42,629 bases of DNA from Terriglobia bacterium. GTDB lineage: Bacteria; Acidobacteriota; Terriglobia; Terriglobales; Acidobacteriaceae. The DNA lies in assembly GCA_021324365.1 (NCBI GenBank), contig JAJPJE010000058.1, positions 1 through 42,629 on the forward strand. The letters run 5' to 3'. Numbering within the stretch: the stretch's first letter is position 1; the number at the start of each line of letters is the position of its first letter. Below, piece after piece: positions 27,001-34,864 of this stretch. The position numbers and the translations under genes were made by a program. The notes beneath the pieces were generated by a model. The model saw only the letters and a program-made list of their open reading frames with translations, ran no database searches and was not told where the DNA came from.

Positions 27001-27351
27001 TCAGCGAACAACAATCTTTCCCACCATGCTTGGGTGAATGCTGCAGAAGTAGGAATACGTGCCCGGCTTGGTGAACTTGTACGAATACTTGTCATCCGTA
27101 TCCAGTGCCCTTGACTTAAACACTCCCTGAGTACTGGCAATCACGTGCGGGACATCATCCTTGTTGACCCATGTCACGGTGCTGTTCACCGGAACGGAAA
27201 CAGTCTCAGGACTGAAGCTGAAATTATCGATGTTGACCAGCAGCATTGCTGCCGACGAGGGCGCATTTTCCCTTTTGGCTCCATGCAGAAGAGATAACGC
27301 GCAAATGACGGTCGCAATTGCTACACCACCGAAGAGCAGTTTCTTCCTCAT
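27001..27351 (-). CDS. Small cupredoxin (plastocyanin/amicyanin-like)
   Basis: 116 residues from ATG 27351. A GGGAGG motif abuts another ATG at 27363 with no spacing, so the inner ATG is preferred though its spacing (12 bases) is long. Residues 5-24 are a membrane anchor or signal peptide. The single blue-copper domain has all four ligands: H69 (DDVPHVIAS), C103, H106 and M109 in YFCSIHPSMVGKIVV. It should carry electrons in the periplasm. It lies 17 bases behind the Tat metallophosphoesterase gene on the same strand, which implies cotranscription, a pairing seen repeatedly in soil bacteria, where the partners are sometimes annotated together. Confidence 0.9.
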   Translation of the reverse strand: MRKKLLFGGVAIATVICALSLLHGAKRENAPSSAAMLLVNIDNFSFSPETVSVPVNSTVTWVNKDDVPHVIASTQGVFKSRALDTDDKYSYKFTKPGTYSYFCSIHPSMVGKIVVR

Positions 27352-27368
27352 ATTCCGGGTCATCCTCC

Positions 27369-28373
27369 CTACGACATAGACCTTGATGTGGATGAAGCTA
27401 GAGATGAGTCAACCAGTGCCAGAGCGTGGCGCCTTTGGACATAGTTGACGTCGGTGATTCCAAGAACGCTGCGTAACTGATCAGCCGGTACCTTCATCGG
27501 ACCTGGACTGTCAGCAGCGCCGGGAGCAGGTTGCGGGAAGGCAGTCGAGAAGGCGGTATGAAAGGTCACATTGCCTTCCACCTTTTGCATGGTCTGATGA
27601 ATGTGTCCGTTCAGCACCGTGACCGAGCCGAATCTCTTCAGATACGAGAGCGCCTGGCCGCTGTCCTCGGTTCCCCAGCCCCATTGCGGATAGATGGTCC
27701 AGAGCGGAATGTGTGCGAACACGACAATCGGCGTGCTGGCCTTGAGATGACTGACATCATCTCTCAGCCATTCGAGCTGATCACTCCCAAGCGTGCCTAA
27801 ACCACCGGCCTTCAGGTTCATTACATTCACCAAGCCTATGAAATGAACTCCGTTCTGAGCAAAGCTGTACCACCCTCGTCCCTTGGAATTTTTTCCATAA
27901 CGTTCGCGGAACATGGCGCCATCATCGTTGAGAACATCATGTTCTCCGGGCACAAAGAAGATTTCTTTGTTGGTGGATTTGAGAATCTGATCTACGTTGT
28001 CGAATTCTTCAGGCTTGGAGAGATGGCTGATATCTCCCGTGTGCAAAATGAACGCAGGCGGCTCTGAAAGAGCATTAATCTTGTCGACTGCGGCCTTCAG
28101 CGTGCTGATAACGTCCGGGTTCGCCGGTTTGTTAAACCCCATGTGGCTGTCGCTGATCTGTACGAAACTTAGCTCACCTCTTGCGTGCGCCTTCGCCGAA
28201 CCTGGTAAACCCAGGGCCTTCGATGTAAGCACTCCTCCATGAATCACGCATAGGGCGCCTGAACCCGCCCAAGCCATGCATTTCAGAAAACCGCGGCGAT
28301 CGATTCCGTCATGGTTGTGATCGTGTTCGATCAACCCGCTCGGATTTACATCCAGCAAAGTCTTTTCAGCCAT
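27369..28373 (-). CDS. Tat-exported calcineurin-like metallophosphoesterase
   Basis: 334 residues from ATG 28373, with GGAGCAGGA upstream. A twin-arginine signal (DRRGFLKCMAWAGSG) sits after an unusually long, histidine-containing N-terminal region. The metal-binding motifs follow in order: ISDSHMGF (D and H), HTGDISH (D), VPGEHDVLN (in place of the usual GNHD), FAHIPLW and NGHIHQ. Two divalent metals in the periplasm would hydrolyse a phosphoester; the substrate is unknown. The Asn-to-Glu change in the GNHD motif is unusual for this superfamily but recurrent in Tat-secreted members. It is followed by the cupredoxin gene 17 bases on. Confidence 0.9.
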   Translation of the reverse strand: MAEKTLLDVNPSGLIEHDHNHDGIDRRGFLKCMAWAGSGALCVIHGGVLTSKALGLPGSAKAHARGELSFVQISDSHMGFNKPANPDVISTLKAAVDKINALSEPPAFILHTGDISHLSKPEEFDNVDQILKSTNKEIFFVPGEHDVLNDDGAMFRERYGKNSKGRGWYSFAQNGVHFIGLVNVMNLKAGGLGTLGSDQLEWLRDDVSHLKASTPIVVFAHIPLWTIYPQWGWGTEDSGQALSYLKRFGSVTVLNGHIHQTMQKVEGNVTFHTAFSTAFPQPAPGAADSPGPMKVPADQLRSVLGITDVNYVQRRHALALVDSSLASSTSRSMS

Positions 28374-28518
28374 TCCTGCTCCGTCCAAAACATCCGGTGG
28401 GATTTGTTACACCCTGCATAACCGGAACCGGGCAGGTTTATTCCATCAGCCTTCATAAATTTGCTACTCTGGATTTGAGCGGCTATGTGGGACAGCCCTT
28501 CAGGAGTAGAAGTAATTC

Positions 28519-28953
28519 GTGCCTGTTCGTAAAGTAGCAACCCTTCTCGGCGTTGTTTTGTTCGGCTCGTTTGGTGATGTCGCGCTGGCGAGCGGGATGA
28601 AATCGATGCCTGCCGTGGATGTGCACCATCTCGGCGCGCTGTTGGTAGCGCTGACGCATCCATGGGTCATCCTCGGGATATTGCTGTTGCTCGGCTTTTT
28701 CAGTACGTATCTCAGCGCACTTTCATTTGCCGACCTCACATACGTTTTGCCGGCAACCTCAGTCGGCTATGTAATTATGGCGTTGCTGGGTCGCTTTTTT
28801 CTCCACGAGGACGTAAGCGTTTTTCGCTGGTTCGGCGTAGCGCTGATTACGGTAGGCGTGGGCTTCGTTGCCGGAGGTCCGGCTCTCACTGTTCATCATC
28901 ACCAGGAACCACAGCGAACGGAACCGGAACTGGTCGGGAGCAGCCGATCTTGA
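28519..28953 (+). CDS. Four-helix EamA/SMR-like transporter half, subunit A
   Basis: 144 residues from GTG 28519; AGGAG is located a little far upstream (about 12 bases). Four hydrophobic segments (VATLLGVVLFGSFGDVALAS, WVILGILLLLGFFSTYLSAL, YVLPATSVGYVIMALLGRFF, WFGVALITVGVGFVAGG) and the FLHEDVSVFRW motif mark it as one EamA repeat. The His- and Glu-rich tail (HHHQEPQRTEPE) is cytosolic. The next gene overlaps its stop codon and encodes a second half, so the two probably form a heterodimeric exporter of drugs or metabolites like the paired SMR proteins. Confidence 0.8.
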   Translation: MPVRKVATLLGVVLFGSFGDVALASGMKSMPAVDVHHLGALLVALTHPWVILGILLLLGFFSTYLSALSFADLTYVLPATSVGYVIMALLGRFFLHEDVSVFRWFGVALITVGVGFVAGGPALTVHHHQEPQRTEPELVGSSRS

Positions 28954-29330
28954 AGTCGCTCTATACATGGACTGCAATCTTCGCGGTGGTTGCATTCTCT
29001 ACCGCAGGAGACGTCCTCATCTCGAATGCCATGAAGCGAGTCGGCGACGTCGGCCCTCTATTTAAGAATCACGGCCTCGCGAGGCTGTTGAAATCCATCG
29101 CTGGAAATGCTCGTCTGTGGCTGGGAATTGCATGCATGGCAGGCAGCTTCTTTAGCTTGTTGCTGGCACTCTCCTGGGCCGACGTGAGCCTCGTTGGACC
29201 CGCCTCGGCCTCGCTCACGTTTCTGAGCAATGCTTTCTTTGCAAAATTATTTCTGCACGAGCGCGTTGATCGCCGTCGCTGGATCGCCGCTCTGCTGGTT
29301 GCGTCCGGAGTCGCGCTGGTCGCTATCTAA
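28950..29330 (+). CDS. Four-helix EamA/SMR-like transporter half, subunit B
   Basis: 126 residues from TTG 28950, whose last two bases share the TGA of the preceding gene (TTGA overlap), a sign of translational coupling. It again has four helices (TWTAIFAVVAFSTAGDVLIS, WLGIACMAGSFFSLLLALSW, LVGPASASLTFLSNAFFAKL, WIAALLVASGVALVAI) and the LHERVDRRRWIA signature equivalent to LHEDVSVFRW in subunit A. The two halves are homologous but not identical, as expected for an antiparallel pair. Substrate is unknown. Confidence 0.8.
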   Translation: MKSLYTWTAIFAVVAFSTAGDVLISNAMKRVGDVGPLFKNHGLARLLKSIAGNARLWLGIACMAGSFFSLLLALSWADVSLVGPASASLTFLSNAFFAKLFLHERVDRRRWIAALLVASGVALVAI

Positions 29331-29336
29331 ACGCAT

Positions 29337-30231
29337 TCAGCGCAGCACCTGATCGCACAACTGGCCTACTGCGCGATTTGCTTCCAGGATCGAACAGCGA
29401 TGATCCATGATGCCAGCGAGATCGGTATTAGCGAATGCGATGCGTCCGAATGGGACAGCACGTAACACATCGCCTGGCGCAGGCTTTCCATTTTTGCCGA
29501 AAAAAACCCCCGGCTGCGGATTCAGATATGCGTGTCCCCACCGGTTCAAGACGATTCCGGCTATGTCGCGCTTTGCATCGAATCCGCCGGGTGCAAACAT
29601 GTTGGTAAATTGCTCTCGAATCTGCCGCTCGTATTCCGAGTACGATGTCCCCAGCAGTTCAAAACGTCCACGCATACCCTGCTGCTGGGTCGGCATGCCG
29701 GGATACGAATAGATGTGTTTGATCGTCAGTACCGTCGGCGTTCCGGGATTAATTGTGGCCGGTTGCGAACCGTAGGTGGCCATTCGACGGACACTCGTGT
29801 AATTACCCAATCCTCCGAACCAGCGGCACCCAACGATTCCCATCTTGTACAGAAACCGCCAGTTCCGTACCGCGACATTCGCCATCAGGCAGGGCGAGCG
29901 ATAGAACTGCCTATATGCATCTCGCTGCTCACAATGTGTTTCGTCGTCCAGCAACCGCCTGCCATGATGGCGGACCGCGCATTCACACGATACAGCTTTC
30001 CGTCGCAAGTGTAGGTTACAGTCACGAAGTCAGACTTGTTCCCGTTCGAATTGGCATAGTCGCCGACCCACCGTAGCCGGCCCAATCATCATCCTGGGGC
30101 TGACCGAAAACCTCGCTCGGAGCGGCCGAACCGAGCAATGCTGCCCCCGACGCAATCAACGTGGAATTTAGAAAATCCCGACGCGTGATCCCTTCATTCA
30201 TTCCCAGCACTTCGTCGCTCGGCTTTTTCAT
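29337..30231 (-). pseudogene. Remnant of a Tat-signal FAD/NAD(P)-dependent oxidoreductase (spermidine dehydrogenase-like)
   Basis: Pieces of one protein are spread over different frames. It begins at ATG 30231, overlapping the TGA of the preceding dehydrogenase gene by ATGA. A twin-arginine signal (ITRRDFLNSTLIASGAALLG) is followed by DDDWAGYGG; a one-base loss near 30066 shifts the frame to VGDYANSNGN. The next stretch (KSDFVTVTYTCDGKLYRVNA) belongs to the middle of the enzyme, so the Rossmann FAD-binding part (GxGxxG) has been deleted at about 30040. Another shift near 29930 leads into YRQFYRSPCLMANVAVRNWR and the C-terminal half down to 29337. With the cofactor site gone it cannot work. 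Family assignment is by resemblance; I am fairly but not fully sure. Confidence 0.65.
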
Positions 30232-31277
30232 GCCTGGCTCACTCGGTCCCTGATCCATTCCGCGCATTCACGAGTGCCCATTGCTCCGCCCACATCGACT
30301 GTAGTCTTTTTCTGCTGTACGGCGCCGAGAACGGCCGCTTCGATCTTCTCCGCCTCAGCGGTAAGTCCCAGATGTCTCAGCATCATCGCCCCGCTCAAAA
30401 TTGCTCCCATAGGATTCGCCATATTCTTTCCCGCGATCGCCGGCGCCGATCCATGTACGGGCTCAAACATTGACGTCCTTCCCGGATGGATGTTCCCGCT
30501 CGCCGCCATTCCCAACCCGCCCTGCAGCGCTGCCGCGAGATCCGTAACTATGTCGCCAAACATGTTGTTGGTCACGATCACATCCAGGGACTCCGGATCA
30601 CGCACCATCTGCAGGCACAGCGCGTCGACATACATATGTTGCGTCTGAATGTCGGCGTATTCCTTTGCAATTTCCTTAAACACTCGCTGCCATAGTCCTC
30701 CGGCATAGGTCATGACATTTGATTTGTCGGACATCAACACCTTCTTGCGGCCGTTCCTCTTCGCGTACTCAAAGGAAAACCGGATCACCCGCTCGACCCC
30801 TTTGCGGGTGTTGATGTCTTCCTGTGTGGCAACTTCGTCGGGCGTGCCTTGCTTGAACAGTCCGCCCATATCCATGTAGACGCCTTCGGTGTTTTCACGA
30901 ATCACCACGAAATCCACGTCATCAGGCTTCACGTTTTTCAGCGGGCACAACCCCTCATCCAGCAACTTCACCGGACGCACGTTGGCGTACAAGTCCAGCT
31001 TGAAGCGCATACCCAGCAGGATTTCTTTCGCGTGAATATTGGAAGAAACTCGCGGATCGCCAAGCGCTCCGAGGAAGATGGCGTCGAAATTCTGCGCCAG
31101 CATTTGGAATCCATCTGCTGGAATCGTGGTGCCATCCTTCAGGAAGCGGTCGGCACCCCAGTCGAAGTGGGTGAACTCCACCAGAGCAGCAGTCGCCTCA
31201 ATTACGCTAACCGCCTGCGGAATTACTTCTTTTCCGATTCCATCACCGGGAACGACCGCTATCTTCTTCTTGGGCAC
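30228..31277 (-). CDS. Isocitrate/isopropylmalate/tartrate dehydrogenase family enzyme (3-isopropylmalate dehydrogenase-like)
   Basis: 349 residues from GTG 31277, giving the conserved start PKKKIAVVPGDGIGKEV; a TTG at 31316 would add 13 unconserved residues. It shows GDGIG near the start, GALGDPRVSSNIHAKEILL (substrate loop), IRENTEGVY, the catalytic DALCLQMVRDPESLDVIVTN, NMFGDIVTDLAA (metal Asp) and the cofactor segment EPVHGSAPAIAGKNMANPMG (HGSAPDIAGK-type, NAD). The substrate loop lies closer to tartrate or small-type isopropylmalate dehydrogenases than to classical LeuB, so the substrate could be 3-isopropylmalate, D-malate or tartrate. It is coupled by ATGA overlap to a decayed FAD oxidoreductase gene and divergent from ygfZ. 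Confidence 0.85.
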   Translation of the reverse strand: MPKKKIAVVPGDGIGKEVIPQAVSVIEATAALVEFTHFDWGADRFLKDGTTIPADGFQMLAQNFDAIFLGALGDPRVSSNIHAKEILLGMRFKLDLYANVRPVKLLDEGLCPLKNVKPDDVDFVVIRENTEGVYMDMGGLFKQGTPDEVATQEDINTRKGVERVIRFSFEYAKRNGRKKVLMSDKSNVMTYAGGLWQRVFKEIAKEYADIQTQHMYVDALCLQMVRDPESLDVIVTNNMFGDIVTDLAAALQGGLGMAASGNIHPGRTSMFEPVHGSAPAIAGKNMANPMGAILSGAMMLRHLGLTAEAEKIEAAVLGAVQQKKTTVDVGGAMGTRECAEWIRDRVSQA

Positions 31278-31335
31278 GGCGAACAAGATACCAGACCTGC
31301 ACCGGTCCTCGTCCAACGGCGCATCCTGCGCACGC

Positions 31336-31341
31336 TATAAT
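31336..31341 (+). promoter_or_regulatory. Consensus -10 box (TATAAT) of ygfZ
   Basis: A perfect TATAAT ends 13 bases before the ATG at 31355, so the transcript would start 5 to 7 bases ahead of the start codon. The -35 region is poor (CCAACG at 17-base spacing). Confidence 0.5.
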
Positions 31342-31354
31342 CATCTGTTGTCTT

Positions 31355-32428
31355 ATGACCCGAACTCCTCTATATGAGCAGCTCGCCGCGGCTGGCGCCC
31401 AGTTTGGCGAATATTGCGGCACCGAAACGGCTCGGTCTTTTGGCGATCCGCAGGGGGAATACCGCGCTCTGGTGTCGGCATGCGGCGTCTACGACCTCGG
31501 CTGGCACGCCAAGATTGTGCTCACGGGTGGTGACCGGATTCGCTGGACCAACGGCATGGTCACCAACAATGTTCGTGACCTGGTGCCAGACCATGGCAAC
31601 TACAACTTCATCCTGAATCCGCAGGGCCGAATCCAGGGCGATCTCTACATCTACAATTTTGGCGACCACCTGCTCGTTGATACCGAACTCTGGCAAGCCC
31701 CGCGGCTCAAGGAAATTTTCGATAAGTACATCATCATGGATGATGTCGAAGTCACCGACATCACCGATAAGCTCGCTGCTGTCGCGGTACAGGGTCCCCA
31801 CGCTTTAGAGGTCCTTCGCACGATCGGGATTAACATCGCCAAACAAGTCGAGCCATTAGAAGTCGAGCGATCCCTCTGGAACGATATCGGTATTTCGGTG
31901 ACTAGAATGGCCAGTGAAATCAGTCAGACGTATGAAATCTGGTTAGCCCCCGGGAATGCGCCGAAGCTCTGGAACGCTCTGGTCGCGGCCGATGCGAGAC
32001 CGATCGGAACCGACGCTCTCGAGATGTTTCGCATTGCTGCTGGTGTTCCACGCTATGGACAGGACATTCGCGAACGCGACCTGCCGCAGGAAACCGGACA
32101 GAACCAGGCGCTGCATTTCGCGAAAGGCTGCTACGTTGGCCAGGAAATCATTGAACGCATTCACTCGCGCGGCAACGTACACCGCCAGTTCACGGGTTTT
32201 GTGATCATGGGAGTTCCGCCTGCTCCGGGCGCTAAGATCGAAGTTGAAGGAAAGGAAGTTGGCGAGATTACCAGCGCGCTGCGGATTCCCGCCGAGGGGG
32301 GTGAAGAAACCGTGGCTCTCGGCTACATCCGGAAGGAGTCTGGCGAGCCAGGTAAGTCCGTAAAGGTCAATGGCGAACCGGCCGTTGTTGTACGGCCTCC
32401 TTTTAAAGAGGCCCTAATGCACGCATAA
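31355..32428 (+). CDS. ygfZ: Folate-binding YgfZ/CAF17 family protein
   Basis: 357 residues. It has the GcvT-like fold of the aminomethyltransferase superfamily and the YgfZ signature KGCYVGQEI with Cys259, then ERIHSRGNVHRQFTGF. The N-terminal part (FGDPQGEYRALVSACGVYDL) and the middle (LAAVAVQGPHALEVLR) also fit. YgfZ proteins bind tetrahydrofolate and help make or repair iron-sulfur clusters, for example in MiaB-type enzymes; they do not cleave glycine. It heads a plus-strand cluster with a DUF1844 gene (39 bases on), an MBL-fold hydrolase and ribF. A near-leaderless start is suggested by the TATAAT just upstream. Confidence 0.9.
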   Translation: MTRTPLYEQLAAAGAQFGEYCGTETARSFGDPQGEYRALVSACGVYDLGWHAKIVLTGGDRIRWTNGMVTNNVRDLVPDHGNYNFILNPQGRIQGDLYIYNFGDHLLVDTELWQAPRLKEIFDKYIIMDDVEVTDITDKLAAVAVQGPHALEVLRTIGINIAKQVEPLEVERSLWNDIGISVTRMASEISQTYEIWLAPGNAPKLWNALVAADARPIGTDALEMFRIAAGVPRYGQDIRERDLPQETGQNQALHFAKGCYVGQEIIERIHSRGNVHRQFTGFVIMGVPPAPGAKIEVEGKEVGEITSALRIPAEGGEETVALGYIRKESGEPGKSVKVNGEPAVVVRPPFKEALMHA

Positions 32429-32467
32429 CATCATTTCAGTAAACCAGAACGCAGCATCCCATTTCGT

Positions 32468-33091
32468 ATGCCAGATAACAGAAATGAACCCGAATTCACT
32501 GTTACTGATCGCCGCCGCTTCAATGCGGAAGACGACGACGTCCACATCATCAACCCGTCGAAAGAGGTAGAGTCGGCGTCCGAAGCGAAGTCGTCGGAGC
32601 CCGCGGCGCAGAGCATCCCTCCGGCACTGGAAAAAGCGGCTGCTGAGGAATCACCCGCTCCGCCTTCGGCGGAAGAGCAGAAGGCCAGTGACAACGCTTT
32701 CAGGGAATCGTCCAAAGCTCTCGACGAGCAGATCAAGTCGCAATTGGGCCACAGCGCTAAAGACTTCGAAATGACCTTCGAACGCTTTGTCGCCTCGCTT
32801 TATATGACGGCCCTGATGCAACTCGGGCTTGTTCACGAGCAAGGCGGTCAGCCACGTGTCGATCTGATCGGCGCGCGCCAGACCATCGACACTCTTACTC
32901 TTCTCCGCGACAAGACCAAGGGCAACCTCACCGCGGCGGAAGAAAATCTGATGCAGCACTCGCTTTACGAACTGCAGCTTGCCTACGTGGACGTGACGAA
33001 CGCACTCACTCGCGCCGTGCAACCGGCGTCTGCTGCGCCCGGTGTGAACCCGTTTACGAATCCTCCCGGAGGCAATCCCTTCAAGAAATGA
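32468..33091 (+). CDS. DUF1844 domain protein
   Basis: 207 residues. The first 95 residues are acidic, Ala/Ser/Glu-rich and likely disordered. Residues 97-180 form the DUF1844 domain (MTFERFVASLYMTALMQLGL, DLIGARQTIDTLTLLRDKTK, LMQHSLYELQLAYVDVTNAL), all helical. A short proline/Gly/Asn tail (NPFTNPPGGNPFKK) ends the protein. The domain is conserved next to housekeeping genes in acidobacteria and deltaproteobacteria; no function is known. Its stop overlaps the start of the following hydrolase gene by four bases (ATGA), so the two are translationally coupled. Confidence 0.85.
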   Translation: MPDNRNEPEFTVTDRRRFNAEDDDVHIINPSKEVESASEAKSSEPAAQSIPPALEKAAAEESPAPPSAEEQKASDNAFRESSKALDEQIKSQLGHSAKDFEMTFERFVASLYMTALMQLGLVHEQGGQPRVDLIGARQTIDTLTLLRDKTKGNLTAAEENLMQHSLYELQLAYVDVTNALTRAVQPASAAPGVNPFTNPPGGNPFKK

Positions 33092-33858
33092 AGGCGACGC
33101 TGACAGTTCTTGGGAGCGGCACCTCCATGGGTGTGCCCACAATCGGTTGCGACTGTGCAGTGTGCAGTTCTGAAGATCCTTTCGATCAGCGCACCAGGCC
33201 TTCCATCATGCTCGAATACGACGGGCGTGTCGTTCTCATCGACACCACGCCCGATTTTCGAGCCCAGGCAATCCGCGAAAAGATTCGGCGGCTCGATGCT
33301 GTCCTGTATACGCACGCCCATGCCGATCACATTCTCGGGCTCGATGATCTGCGCCCGCTAACATTTCATCGCGATGGCAAGATTCCCCTCTACGCCGAAG
33401 CAGTAACCCTTGAACGCGTACGAGACATGTTCAGCTACATCTTCGCAGGCAAGTACAAGTATGGCGGATTAGCTCAAGTAGAACTTCATGTTATCGAAGG
33501 AACTGTTGGCCTTTGGGGGGCTTGCTTTCTGCCGATCAAAGTAATGCACGGAGAAGCGGAGATCCTTGGATTCCGATTCGGCTCAGCCGCTTATCTGACC
33601 GACTTCAGCGAAGTGCCCGAATCTTCTCTCGCTCAACTGCATGGCCTCGATATCCTGTTTCTCGACGCCTTGCGCCACAAACCGCACCCCACGCATTCAA
33701 CCGTCGCCAACTCGCTGCAGATTGTGGACAAACTCAAGCCGAAGCGGACGTTTTTCACTCACATCGCTCACGACCTGCCACATGCCGCAACCAATGCGAC
33801 TCTGCCGCCGGGGGTTTGTCTGGCGTACGACGGTTTAAAGTTAGAGTTTGAGATCTGA
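33088..33858 (+). CDS. MBL-fold metal-dependent hydrolase (PhnP-like)
   Basis: 256 residues. Metallo-beta-lactamase fold with H76-x-H78-x-D80-H81 in YTHAHADHILG, a VMHGEAEILG strand carrying a later His, YLTDFSEVPES (Asp bridge) and FFTHIAHDLPH at the end. An N-terminal GSGTSMGVPTIGCDCAVCSS with paired cysteines recalls the structural zinc site of PhnP. PhnP hydrolyses 1,2-cyclic ribosyl phosphate in phosphonate use, but here there are no other phn genes, so a general phosphodiesterase role is safer. It overlaps DUF1844 by ATGA and is followed seven bases later by ribF. Confidence 0.88.
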   Translation: MKATLTVLGSGTSMGVPTIGCDCAVCSSEDPFDQRTRPSIMLEYDGRVVLIDTTPDFRAQAIREKIRRLDAVLYTHAHADHILGLDDLRPLTFHRDGKIPLYAEAVTLERVRDMFSYIFAGKYKYGGLAQVELHVIEGTVGLWGACFLPIKVMHGEAEILGFRFGSAAYLTDFSEVPESSLAQLHGLDILFLDALRHKPHPTHSTVANSLQIVDKLKPKRTFFTHIAHDLPHAATNATLPPGVCLAYDGLKLEFEI

Positions 33859-33865
33859 CTGCAAG

Positions 33866-34816
33866 ATGAAGATCTTCCACCATCTTAAAGAAGTGCATGA
33901 TGGCTTCGGTCCTTCCATCGTAAGTGTCGGAAACTTCGACGGCGTGCATCTGGCACACCAAGCAGTTCTGAAAAAGGTTGTGGAACGCGCACGGCAAACT
34001 GGGTGCAAAGCCGTGGTTGTCACCTTCGACCCGCACCCGATGCGAATTCTACGGCCCGACAGCGATCTCAAGCTGATCACGCCCGGCGAAACTCGCACGC
34101 GTCTTCTGGCCGAAACCGGTCTGGATGCGGTTGTCCTGCTGCCCTTCACCCGAGATTTGTCGGTGATGAGCGCGCATCATTTCGTCGAGCAAATCCTGGC
34201 CGCCAAGCTCGGCGCCAGAGAGATTCACGAAGGCTTTAACTTTCATTTCGGGCACAAAGCAAAAGGCGACGTGCACCTGCTCCATGAACTGGCACCGCGG
34301 TTTGGGTTCGAAGTAAAGGTCTATCCAGAGATGAGGATTCGCGGTACCACCGTCTCCAGCAGTGAAGTTCGCAGACTTATCCAGGCCGGCGACGTCAGCC
34401 GCGTACGTCACCTGTTGGGGCGCGTTTTCTCCATCCGATCTTCACCCGGACGTGGCCGAGGTTATGGCCACAAGTACACCGTGCCGACCATCAACCTGAG
34501 CCGCTATGATGAACTGGTGCCGCAGAATGGTGTGTATATCACGCGTTCGAGAATTGGCGACGAATGCTTTGACTCGGTGACCAATGTGGGTGTTCGCCCC
34601 ACCTTCGGACCCGATTCATTCGCGATCGAGAGTCATTTGTTGAACTTCCATCCGATCGAATTAACGGCCGATACTCCCGTCGAGCTTTCGTTCCTAGAAC
34701 GCATTCGTCCCGAGATGAAATTTCCGACCGTTGAAGCGCTACGCGAACAGATATCCCGCGACGTGCATAAATCCCGTCGCCTCTTCCATCTATTGAAGCT
34801 GCACTGCGGCGACTAA
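33866..34816 (+). CDS. ribF: Bifunctional riboflavin kinase / FAD synthetase
   Basis: 316 residues from ATG 33866. The N-terminal FAD synthetase (nucleotidyltransferase) shows VSVGNFDGVHLAHQAVLKKV, VVTFDPHP and RIRGTTVSSSEVRRLI. The C-terminal riboflavin kinase begins near residue 185 with GRGYGHKYTVPTINLSRYDE (family PTAN; here PTIN) and continues with NGVYIT, TNVGVRPTFG and VELSFLERIRPEMKF. It converts riboflavin to FMN and FAD. It is the last gene of the ygfZ-DUF1844-MBL-ribF cluster. An upstream TTG (33848) would overlap the hydrolase gene and has no support. Confidence 0.94.
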   Translation: MKIFHHLKEVHDGFGPSIVSVGNFDGVHLAHQAVLKKVVERARQTGCKAVVVTFDPHPMRILRPDSDLKLITPGETRTRLLAETGLDAVVLLPFTRDLSVMSAHHFVEQILAAKLGAREIHEGFNFHFGHKAKGDVHLLHELAPRFGFEVKVYPEMRIRGTTVSSSEVRRLIQAGDVSRVRHLLGRVFSIRSSPGRGRGYGHKYTVPTINLSRYDELVPQNGVYITRSRIGDECFDSVTNVGVRPTFGPDSFAIESHLLNFHPIELTADTPVELSFLERIRPEMKFPTVEALREQISRDVHKSRRLFHLLKLHCGD

Positions 34817-34864
34817 TCTGCAGTTATTCCACACGAGCGCAGCAAGCAACGGTCCTGCAGTTTT

